DNA of 64,000 nucleotides, from contig CANJKZ010000010.1 of the NCBI GenBank assembly GCA_947471745.1, forward strand, positions 839,501-903,500. The letters are read 5' to 3'. The notes under the pieces were generated by a model. The model worked only from the letters and a program-made list of their open reading frames with translations. It did no database searches and was not told where the DNA came from. The position numbers were made by a program, and so were the translations under genes. This stretch comes from Closterium sp. Naga37s-1. Taxonomy: Eukaryota > Streptophyta > Zygnematophyceae > Desmidiales > Closteriaceae. Numbering within the stretch: the stretch's first letter is position 1; every line of letters begins with the position of its first letter. Below are positions 11,823 through 22,318 of this stretch, one piece after another.

Positions 11823-14112
11823 GAATCGGGCCAACTACTGACGAGACTGCCTGCTCGCCCAACCCCACCGACCCTCACCGAGTCACAGTACCGATTCATG
11901 CTATCGATCGGACTCGGAAGAATAAGGAGGGTACAGCGACGGATTGCCCAATACTGATCCACGGGAAAATACAGGGAGCAGCAGTGAAGATTTTTATCGA
12001 CGGAGGAGCAAGCCACGGTTTAGTTAATACCGCAACCGCACGAAAACTGCAGCTGACACTTAGCCATTGCTTACCAGAGATAGACGCACGCTTAGTCGAC
12101 GGCACGCCACTGGCCATACGGGAAAAGGTAGAGAGAGTCAAAGTCCGCTGCGGGGGAAATTTCGGGTTTACACAGGAAATGCCCGCAACGACACTGGATG
12201 GGCACGATATTTTACTGGGACGTGATTGGCTGCGACGGTATAACCCGCGAATTGACTGGACGACGGGTAGCTGCACCGTGCGAAGTAGTGGTAACTGGGT
12301 CGAGCTACCTCGCTGGCAGTCGCCCGAGTCTTCAACGGTACACGTCAACGCCATCACAATGAAACGGGCTGTCGCTGCTGGAGCTGATATGTACGCAGTA
12401 GACATCGCAGTAGTAGAGGAAGCGGAGCAGCCGAGTGATTTCAAGAAACTGCTGGCAGCCGTACCGCCCGAATTACAGGAACTGTTGAAACGATACCCCG
12501 GGATTTTCCCCGACGACTTACCGGAAGGACTGCCACCTCAGCAAGCACATGACCACCGAATCGAATTAGAACCGGGGGCACAGCCAACCGTACAGCGCCA
12601 GTTCAGACTGACACAGCCCGAGCTCGACGAACTAAGGAAGCAGTTAGATTACCTGTTAGAGAAAAAAATCATCAGACCGAGCTCGTCACCGTTCGCCGCA
12701 CCGATACTAATTCACGCCGAAAAAAGACGGGGGTTTTCGCATGTGTATCAACTACAGAGCACTGAACAGGGTAACAGTCAAGTCGCGGTACCCAATTCCC
12801 CGCGCCGACGAACTGATCGACCAACTGCGAACAGCACGGGTTTTTTCGAAAATAGATTTACGGGGAGGTTACCATCAGATTAGGGTCGAACCATCGGACT
12901 GCGCCAAAACAGCTTTCAGGACTAGGTACGGGTCGTTCGAGTACACTGTGATGCCATTCGGGCTGACCAACGCACCGGCGACTTTTCAGATGACCATGAA
13001 CGAGGCATTTAGGCCGCTCTTAGATAAATGTGTAATAGTTTACCTCGACGACATTCTAGTGTACAGTCGGGATAAGTAGCAGCACTTAGCAGATCTGGAA
13101 GCAGTGTTTAAGGTTTTAGACGAGCACAGATTACTGACCAAGGGTTCCAAGTGCGAGTTCTTCTAGGATAGGTTAGAATTTTTGGGGCACGTTATTTCGG
13201 AGGCTGGAGTTGAAATCGACCCAAAGAAGCTGGATACGGTAAAAGCGTGGCATCCCCCGACGAACATCACGGAGCTGCAGAGCTTTTTAGGGTTCGTTAA
13301 TTATGTGCGTCGGTTCGTCCCCGATATGGCACGGTTAACTGCCCCACTGACGGATTTACTGCGGAAGGGGGTCGCTTTTACGTGGGGGGAGAAAGAGCAT
13401 GCTGCCTTCTCTGCCCTGAAAAATGTTCTCTGTTCACCGCCCGTCCTGCGCATCGCCGACCCACACCGCCCATTCGAAGTAGTTACCGACGCAAGCGATA
13501 TCGCCATCGGAGCCGTACTGCTACAGGATTTCGGCAATGGCCTACAGCCTATCGCATACGAGTCACGAAAACTGCATCCGCCCGAGAAAAATTACCCGAT
13601 ACACGACCGCGAAATGCTTGCGACCGTGCACGCGTTCAAAGTATGGCGCTGTTACTTGACTGGCGCGGACGTGACAGTACGGACAGACCATAAATCACTA
13701 CAGTACCTTCGCGCACAGCCACACCTCAACCCACGACAGATTCGCTGGCTCGATTTCCTCGAGTCCAACTTTCACTACACGGTCACTTACAAAAAGGGAG
13801 CCTCGAACATCGCCGACGCACTGACCCGCCCCACTGCCCAGATCCACGCAATACTACTCGCCCAGACAAGCCCGCTACTGACAGGCCTATTCACCCACGG
13901 GTACCAAACGGATCCATTCTTCACAGGAGGAAATTTGCAGCAGTTTGCAGCAGCAAAGGGAGTCTATTACGTAAAAACCGGGACTGGCCGCATTTGGGTG
14001 CCTGGGTATACACTGCTACGGGAATTACTGTTACAGGAGGCACACGACGGAGTTACCTCGGGGCATTTCGGAGTAGAAAAAACACGGCAGCAGCTGCAAC
14101 GGTATTATTACT
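11823..14112 (+). mobile_element. Ty3 pol: protease, reverse transcriptase, RNase H, start of integrase
   Basis: Aspartic protease with FIDGGASHGLV (about 11990-12020); reverse transcriptase with [45 protein letters not shown] and YLDD (about 12540-13080); connection and RNase H with VVTDASDIAIGAVL (about 13200-13850); integrase zinc-binding part beginning near 14000. It is a fossil with a few coding breaks. The integrase is interrupted by the small LTR element. Confidence 0.92.
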
Positions 14113-16049
14113 TGATAAGAAACTAGCGAGAGTTTGGCTTAGGAGCCATAGTAGCTTAGGTGACTTGGTGAAGTTCGAGGGTGTAGGGTGTAAGGAAAAT
14201 GTCGAGAGAATTGTGGAAGGAGAGAAATGAAACTAGAAAGGAGGGGGATACAAGTAGTAAGCCCTAAAAGGGTTATACTCACTTTTGAGTACCCCACTAC
14301 AGACTAGACATGCATTATAATCTGACACACCCCCATAGTCAAAGTGGGGTATAATCAGTACAGCATGCAGGCATAGAGCTAGAGTTCACAATAGGTAAGT
14401 AAGGCTAAAGCTAATCACAGAGGGCAAGTGAGGAGGAGGAGAGACTGTGGGGGAGAGAAGATGGGAGGCGACTGCTGACGCTGCAGACACACAGACGAGC
14501 TGCTGGCTCAGTGGCTACCGAAGCAAAGGCCCGGACTACAGGAGTAACTGGCTCCGCGGCTAAAAGTAGCGGCAGACGAGCAACTGACCCACAGGCGACT
14601 GGCGACTACCGGAGATTGTAGCCTCCGGACTGCTGGTGCTGCTGACGACAAGACTGCTGCCTCCACTTAACCTCCCCCAGCTGCCCAACGCCCCCCTCAC
14701 ACACCCCCTGCTCAAACCCTAGCCCTACACCCACAGCACCCCCTTAAACCCTAAACCCCAGACTCCCACACAACCACCCCCCTCAGCGATAGCTGCAGCA
14801 GTGGGAGACGAAGGAGGAGGAGGAGGAGGGGACGGCACGCACAACCGACACCCCCACAACCATCACCCCCACACCCACCCCCCCACGGCTGCACCGGGTC
14901 CAAGAGCGGCTGCTGCAGGGGCCAGGGGCGGCTGCTGCTGGGGCGGCTGCTCCAGGGGCTGCTGCTGCTGGGGCGGCTGCTCCAGGGGCTGCTGCTGCTG
15001 GGGCGGCTGCTCCAGGGGCTGCTGCTGGTGGGGCGGCTGCTCCAGGGGCTGCTGCTGCTGGGGCGGCTGCTCCAGGGGCTGCTGCTGCTGGGGCGGCTGC
15101 TCCAGGGGCTGCTGCTGCTGGGGCTGCTCCTGTAGGGGCGGCTGCTGCTGGGGCGGCTGCTCCAGGGGCTGCTGCTGGTGGGGCGGCTGCTCCAGGGGCT
15201 GCTGCTGCTGGGGCGGCTGCTCCAGGGGCTGCTGCTGCTGGGGCGGCTGCTCCAGGGGCTGCTGCTGCTGGGGCGGCTGCTCCAGGTGCTGCTGCTGCTG
15301 GGGCGGCTGCTCCAGGGGCTGCTGCTGCTGGGGCTGCTCCTGTAGGGGCGGCTGCTCCAGGGGCTGCTGCTGCAGCGGAAATTAGGAGGGAGGGGAGGGG
15401 AAGGCCGCGGCCCCCAGGGTGCCCTGACGGGCGACGTGCTAGGGAGCCGCGCAGGCCCCCGAAAGTGCCTCGACGGGCGACGGGAGGGGACCGCGCGCAG
15501 GCCCCTAAGGCGCCGTGACGAGGCAACGGGAGGGGCCGGCTCGCGGGCCCCGAAAGTGCCGCGACGAGGCGACGGGAGGGGCCTGCGTGCGGGCCCCCAA
15601 AAACGCCGCGACGAGGCGACGGTCGGGGCCAGTGCGCGGGCCCCCAAGACGCCGCTACGAGGTAGGAACCCGCCGCGCGCCTCGGGGCGCACGGCGGGCA
15701 GAAAACCGCCACGCGTTCCGAGCGCGTGGCGGGAAGAAAAAAAGAGAATGTCGCGCGCCACGGGGCGCGCGACACACAGTAGGGCAGCGGAAGCAAGTGG
15801 GCCCACAGGCCAGGAGCTTTAAGCTCTGATAGCATGATAAGAAACTAGCGAGAGTTTGGCTTAGGAGCCATAGTAGCTTAGGTGACTTGGTGAAGTTCGA
15901 GGGTGTAGGGTGTAAGGAAAATGTCGAGAGAATTGTGGAAGGAGAGAAATGAAACTAGAAAGGAGGGGGATACAAGTAGTAAGCCCTAAAAGGGTTATAC
16001 TCACTTTTGAGTACCCCACTACAGACTAGACATGCATTATAATCTGACA
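14113..16049 (-). mobile_element. Small non-autonomous LTR element (TRIM-like) nested in Ty3 integrase
   Basis: Direct terminal repeats of 215 bp at 14113-14327 and 15835-16049 start TGATAAGAAAC and end TCTGACA on the + strand; I saw no difference between them. The target duplication is TTACT (14108-14112, 16050-16054). On the minus strand the 5' LTR is followed by TGCTATCAGAGC, close to the initiator tRNA-Met primer site, and the far LTR is preceded by a G-rich polypurine stretch (CTATGGGGGTG), so the element reads on the minus strand. The 1.5-kb interior is GC-rich tandem repeat with no recognisable gag or pol. It must be mobilised in trans, perhaps by a copia relative with a similar primer site. 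It is the youngest layer of the nest. Confidence 0.9.
14930..15370. repeat. 30-bp GC-rich tandem repeat inside the small LTR element
   Basis: About 14 units of GGGGCGGCTGCTCCAGGGGC plus CTGCTGCTG. Each frame is open and codes for Ala/Pro, Ser/Pro or Cys/Gly repeats; the 350-codon minus-strand frame over it is judged a by-product. Confidence 0.85.
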
Positions 16050-16054
16050 TTACT

Positions 16055-17253
16055 GGCCCGAAATGTTGACCGACGTACAACGACACGTGGCTTCGTGTCC
16101 CACTTGTCAACTCATGAAATCATCACGACAGCGGCCGGCGGGACAGTTGCAGCCGATACCACCCCCAGAGCGTGCTTGGCAGCAGGTGACGATGGACTTC
16201 GTCACGGGGTTACCAGCCGGGGCGAGTGGGAACGACGCGATCCTGGTCGTCGTCGATCGACTGACGAAAATGGCACATTTCGCAGCCTGCAAAAAATCAA
16301 TCACAGCCGAAGAAACAGCATGCCTCTTCATCTCCACCGTCGTTCGACTGCACGGGATACCAGCCGCGATCATCAGCGACCGCGACACGAAATTCACCAG
16401 CAACTTCTGGCGGAACCTGTGGCAGCAGTTTGGCACGCGACTGCAATTCAGTTCATCATACCACCCCGAAACCGACGGACAGACAGAACGGACAAATCAG
16501 ACCATGGAACAGCTCATCAGGGCCACGTGTGACGACCCGACCACGTGGGAACAGCAACTGCCACTAATCGAATTCGCGTACAACAACTCGCCATCCGCCA
16601 CGACCCAACAGTCACCATTTTACCTAAACTACGGACAAGACCCGACAGTACCCATGACCCCGAATCCCGACAACCCAGTACCACGAGTACAACAATTCGC
16701 CGAAATATTATAAGCAGCACGGACCCGGGCAGTAGATGCAATAAAAAAATCGAACATCATCGCTAAACGCAACGCCGACCGCCACCGCAGTCCTGTCACT
16801 TACCAGCCCGACGACTTAGTTTTACTTGACACTCAGAACCTCCGACTGCCCATCACCCCGAAACTCCGCCCCCGATACTGCGGGCCATTTCGCATAAGCC
16901 ACATGCTTACACCCGTCACCGCCCACCTCCTCCTCCCTGCTGACTGGTACGTCAGCCCCTCATTCCACGTCAGCCTACTTCGCCCTTACGTCCCGTCCAC
17001 GAGCCAACTGCCACGCAATCGCCCAGCCAGCATGACAAGACCACCAACTGAACCAATCATCACCCCCGAGAAAATCCTGAGTCACAGAGTTCGCGACCCT
17101 CGAGGAGCCCGAAGGATCGAGTTCTTACTCCGCTGGAAGGACCGTACACCCACCGAAGACAATTGGGTTCCCCTGGACAGAATCGAAAACCACCCCGTCC
17201 TCACCGAGTATCTGCGCAGCCGAAATTTCAGGGATGTACACGCACTTTCGTAA
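16055..17253 (+). mobile_element. Ty3 integrase core and chromodomain
   Basis: CPTCQLMKSSRQRPAG closes the zinc-binding part. The catalytic core has MDFVTGLP, VVVDRLTKMAHF, ISDRDTKFTSNFW and SSYHPETDGQTERTNQ. The C-terminal module EKILSHRVRDPRGARR...FLLRWKDRTPTEDNWVP...L is a chromodomain, which in chromoviruses directs insertion to particular chromatin. Confidence 0.93.
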
Positions 17254-17279
17254 GGAGGACCTCCTTAGGGGGGGGGTAG

Positions 17280-17622
17280 TGTAAGGAAAATTCCTTTTCC
17301 TTACTTCGCATCCCTGCTCAACGCGTACATCACTGTAGCACCACAGTCAGCACCGTTACCACTCGCAACCCTCGCATCGACAATCCGCCCGCCACCTTCG
17401 CACATCGCACCCCGACCTCACGGCTCGGCGGGTAACCCGCGCTCCGGGCCTCCGCTTCGACACTTTTTCCCAACCTCAGTCCCAGGCCCGTCGCGCGACA
17501 ACCACAGTCCATTACCGTTACCACTGTAGTTTCGCTATATATTCTTCGCTCATGCCTTCGCTCATTGTACTCTTGCTTCGATAGTGCAATTCTCGTTCGT
17601 TCACTCAATTGCACTCGTAACA
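17280..17622 (+). mobile_element. 3' LTR of the Ty3 element
   Basis: 343 bp, TG...CA, preceded by a ten-G polypurine stretch (17268-17276) and followed by the target duplication CTACT. Confidence 0.95.
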
Positions 17623-17814
17623 CTACTTCCCTAAATATTATTTCCATTCTATTTTCCTTTTCATTTCTTTCTAGAGATGTAAGTTGCAAAGAAGACTTCA
17701 AAATTAATACAGTAGGGTGATCGATTATCCAGACGACCATTAGGCCATGTTCTTATGAGGCCCAAAAATAGATTCAAACAAGTGCTCTGTTATCAGTTGT
17801 TTTCAGGCCGACCA

Positions 17815-17902
17815 CTGGCCCATGTGATGTTCTTACGAGGCGCGAGAATAGCCTCCACTTCTTTCAGCATCGTCTCATCAATGCCTCGCTCTGCTGCTTG
17901 CA
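17815..17902 (-). repeat. Partial copy of L-GalDH last exon, 3' part
   Basis: The minus strand reads AAERGIDETMLKEVEAILAP, then TWASG, a diverged copy of the last exon lying just beyond the true stop codon. Confidence 0.85.
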
Positions 17903-17922
17903 TCAAATACACAACCAATGTG

Positions 17923-20900
17923 CTATGCTGAGTTGTTCTCGGTTCGACCACTGGCCCATGTGGTGTCCTTATGAGGCGCGAGAATACCCTCCACTTCTTT
18001 CAGCATCGCCTCATCAATGCCTCGCTCTGCTGCTTCGATCACTGCTGCAACATTCTCCCGCACCTGCATCCACCTCGAGGGCACTCATATTAGACTTCAC
18101 ACGAATATCTCCCCCATTTCATTCAGCAAGTTCTCATCAATATTAGCATTTCTCATTAAAGTTCCGATGACCTGTCTGCTTCGATCACCGATGCCAAAAT
18201 CTCCTCCACCTGCACTGACAGCAAGCGGGCAAGGAAGGACACAGCGCTGCAGCCTCAACCATACCTGCCTCCCCACTGCTGCTCAGCACCTCTGCGAACC
18301 ACACAGGAACATTCAGACACTTCACTTCCTTCACGTGCTCTGCTGCACCATGCTTTTGAGGCGCCTCAAAAGTGGACTGCTGTTCAGAGCACCTCTGTCA
18401 ACCACACAGGAAGAATCAAACACTTTACTCCCCTCACCTGCTGCACCGTGCTCATGTGCCCACAAGTATCATCACAATCAGCCAGCCTCCCTGCTGCTGC
18501 ACAAACCACACCATTTCTGCCCATCCAGCCACCTTAAACTGCTTCTCCCCCCTCACCTGCTGCACTGTGCTCATGCCCACAAGCGTCGTCGTGATGGCTG
18601 GGTTGAGAGTTGCAAACTGAAGGACCAGCCGGTTCGATCAGTGCCGCTGCTGCTGCACATAACACCACACCTCTTACAGCCACCTTAGAAACGCCCCTCT
18701 CCTCACCTGCTGCTCTTTCTCTCCTTACCTGCTGCACTGTGCTCATGCCCACAAGGGTCGTGATGATGGCTGGGTTGAGCGTTGCAAACTGGAGGGCCAG
18801 TGCGGGTGATCAGCCTCCCTGCTGCTACACACACCGCCACACCATTGCTACTCACACAACCACCGTTTCAAACGCTCATCACGCAACAATCTTTAAACGC
18901 TTCTCCCCTCACCTGCTGCACTGTGCTCATGCCCACAAGCGTCGTGGTGATGGCTGGGTTGAGCTTTGCAAACAGGAGAGCATCAATCTCCCGGTTACCA
19001 TGCTATTGCTCACTACACGACACTCCCAACATTTCTCCCCTCACCTGCTGCACTGTGCTCATGCCCACAAGCTTCGTGGAGATGGCTGGGTTGAGCTTTG
19101 CAAACAGGAGAGCATCAATCTCCCGGTTACTATGCTATTGCTCACTACACGACACTCCCAACATTTCTCCCCTCACCTGCTGCACTGTGCTCATGCCCAC
19201 AAGCGTCGTCGTGATGGCTGGGTTGAGCGTTGCGAACTGCAGGGCCAGCCGGGGCAGCGATGCTCCCCGCTGCTGACAGGCCAGTGCTGCCGCCTTGCAT
19301 GCATCCTGATGGTAAGCAGAGGAGCAGAAGGAAAGATGGGTTCAGATGGGTGGAGAGAGCTGCAAACTAGAGGGTCAACGGGCCAACCGGCGAGTGCTGC
19401 CGCCTTGCATGCATCCTGAAAGTTACGAAGACAGAGCGGAAGACAAAGGGAGTATTGTTAGAGTCTCTAAGTGCAAAAAAAATACGTTTTATCCAGTCTA
19501 ACTTCGAGAGAGGGCAAGAAGGGGGGCACTGCTAAGCCACGAGCTGGATTGAGCGTGGCAAATAGAAGGGCCAGTCGGGGCAGCGATGCTCCCCGCTGCT
19601 GACAGGCCAGAGCTGCCGCCTTGCGAGGCGCCTCAAAAGTCGGTTTTTGAGGCGCCTAAAAAATGCTGATAGGCCAGAGCTGCCGCCTTGCATGCATCCT
19701 GATGGTGAGAATGACAGAGGGAGGGAGGGGGGCAGGCGACAGGCAGGCGAAAGGCCAGCGAAGGGCAGGCGTGGAATGATCCCCACATGAGTCTGACTTG
19801 CTTTACAAGTGTGTGTTGAGTCGACTCAAAACACACCTGAGTCGACTCAAAACACACCTGAGTCGACTCAAAACACGAGAGGCCAGCGAAAGGCAGGCGT
19901 GAAATGATCCCAACATGATTCTGACTTGCTTTCCACTATTTGGATCCACTTACCTTCAGCGGTTGGGGCGCAGGGTGGCTTTTGAGTCGACTCAAAAGTC
20001 AGCGAAGGGCAGGTGAGAGGCCAGCGAAGGGCAGGCCTGGAATGATCCCAACATGAGTCTGACTTGCTTTCCACTATTTGGATCCACTTACCTTGAGGGG
20101 CTGCGGTACGGGGTGCCAGGAGGGGGGTCCCTGGGGGGTGAGCAAGCCCATTGATAGCGGCGAGGCACTGATGACCCCCACGCCCTGCTGCTGCAGCCAC
20201 GGCAGCAGCGGCTCAAGCGTTGTGTCGTTGAGTGAGTAGTGGCAGTAGGAGAGGATGAGATCGAGCGAGGCGGGAGGGAGGCAAGAGGCAGGAGCAGGAA
20301 AGAGGCAGGGGGGGGGGGGGGGGGGGGGGTGGGGGGGTTACCTTGAGGGGTTGTGGTGCGGGGTGCCAGGAGGGGGGTCCCTGGGGGGTGAGCAGGCCCA
20401 TAGAGAGAGGAGACGCGCTGATGACCCCCACGCCCTGCTGCTGCAGCCACGGCAGCAGCGGCTCGAGCGTCGTGTCGTTGAGTGAGTAGTGGCAGTAGGA
20501 GAGGATGAGATCGAGCGAGGCGGGAGGGAGGCGGGGGAGAACGGATTGGTAGACGGAGAGAGGGAGGCCCGTGATGCCGATGAATCGAATCTTGCCGGCC
20601 GCTTTCAGCTCCTGGAGGGCCGGGATTGTCTCATTCACGATCTGGGGACGGGGAGGAGGGGAGGAAAAGGGGGAGAGAGAGGGGAGGGGGTTTGATGGCA
20701 TGTTTGATGGGAGGAGAGATGTCAGATGGGAACAAAGGAGCAGTGGGAGTGGCACTGAACAATGTCCTCCCACTCCCACTGCTCTTTTGTTCCCATCTGT
20801 CCAGATACAGTGTCTGCAGCCTGCATGACACAGCTCTCCTCCTCCACGCTTCTTCTGATCCGACCCGATCCGATCAGCACTCAAGTCAAACGCACATGCA

Positions 20901-22238
20901 CCAAACCAGCAGCAGAGAGTCCCAGAGGCAACCCTTCCCCTCTCCCTTCCCACTCGCCTGATCCAGACTCCCGGATTCAATGTCATGGCACTGAACGAAC
21001 AATATCCCGGTACGGCGCCTGCAGCCGCTGGCATCTCTGCTGCACGATTTTGAGTTGACTAAAAAATAGGCTCAATGTCACGGCACTGAACGAACAGTAT
21101 CCAGGTACGGCGCCTGCAGCGACTGGCAGCTCTCCTGCACGATCCTCCTGACCCGACCTGTACAGTCCAGTGTCCATCTTGGTAGCAACCAGACATAAGC
21201 ACCCTTGACCAGTGTCCATCTCTCACCACTGGTCCATCTTTCACCTTCCCCTCCCCCTTTCCCTCTCACCTCACCTGATCCAGACTCCCGAATTCAATGT
21301 CGTGGCATTGAACAATATCCAAGTAAGGTGTCTGCAGGCGCGCACAGCTCTCCTCAACGCTCTTTCTGATCCGATCCGCACTGAAGTCGAACTCGTCCTG
21401 CCCGTACCGCACCGCCCCACCTTGGTAGCAGAGCAACAACCCTCACCTGATCCAGACTCCCAAACTCAATGTCATGGCACTGAACAATATCCAAATACGT
21501 TGTCTGCAGCCGCGCACAGCTCTCCTCCACGCTCTTTCTGATCCGATCCGCACTGAAGTCGAATTCGTCCTGCCCGTACCGGCCCACTTTAGTTGCGATT
21601 ATCACATCCTCCCGCGAGCACGGCAAAGTGGCTATCGCTCGACCCAGCACCGTTTCAGCTCTTGTTGACCCATAGAACCTGGAATGGAAAGGCCCGAACG
21701 GAAAGGGGTGGGGAGGAAGAGGGTCGACGGAAGCACTGAAGTCGAATTCGTCCTGCCCGTAACGCCCCAAATTGGTGGCAGTCAATACCTCCTCCCCCAG
21801 GCACGGCAATGTGGCGATGGCACGCCCTAAAATTGTTTCGGCCCGGGTAGACCCATAGAACCTGGAGAGTGGAACGGGGTGAGAAAGAGAAGAGGGGAGA
21901 AAGCCTCTAAGTCAAACTCGTCCTGCCCGTACCGCCCCACCTTGGTTTTGTACGATAACCACGTCCTCCCGCGGGCAGGGCAGCGTGGCAATGGCACACC
22001 CTAGTACGGTCTCGGCTCGTGTGGATCCGTAGAACCTGCAGGCAGAGAGCAGAGCAGAGGGAGGAGGAAAGCAGTGGAATAAATTCAGACTGGTCCTGCC
22101 CGTACCGCCCCACCTTGGTGGCAATCACTACGTCCTCCCGCGGGCAGGGCAGCGTGGCAATGGCACGTCCTAGTACGGTCTCGGCTCGTGTGGATCCGTA
22201 GAACCTGCAAAAGTGGAGAGCCGCAAAGGTGGAGAGAG

Positions 22239-22318
<80 letters not shown>

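Larger units (their letters stand above)
3639..17622 (+). mobile_element. Ty3/gypsy chromovirus, nearly complete, with two nested insertions
   Basis: LTRs begin TGTAAGGAAAATTCC and end CTCGTAACA; the target duplication CTACT lies at 3634-3638 and 17623-17627. The order is 5' LTR, tRNA-Met-type primer site, gag with a CCHC knuckle, aspartic protease, reverse transcriptase (YLDD), RNase H, integrase with zinc-binding part and catalytic core, and a C-terminal chromodomain. The presence of a chromodomain makes it a chromovirus. The two LTRs differ by about four substitutions and one indel over ~342 bp, so the insertion is young. The element is a fossil: it carries two large insertions (a LINE in the 5' LTR and a small LTR element in integrase) and a few small coding breaks. 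It lies about 300 bp beyond the stop codon of the L-galactose dehydrogenase gene. Confidence 0.95.

Noticed and set aside
14751-15835. Two ~350-codon minus-strand frames in the small LTR element
   Set aside because: Composition follows the 30-bp GC-rich repeat (Ala/Pro or Ser/Pro), no gag or pol motif is present, and both frames are open at once.
20311-20340. Poly-G run as a functional element
   Set aside because: Homopolymer in an intron, with uncertain length; nothing else supports a role.
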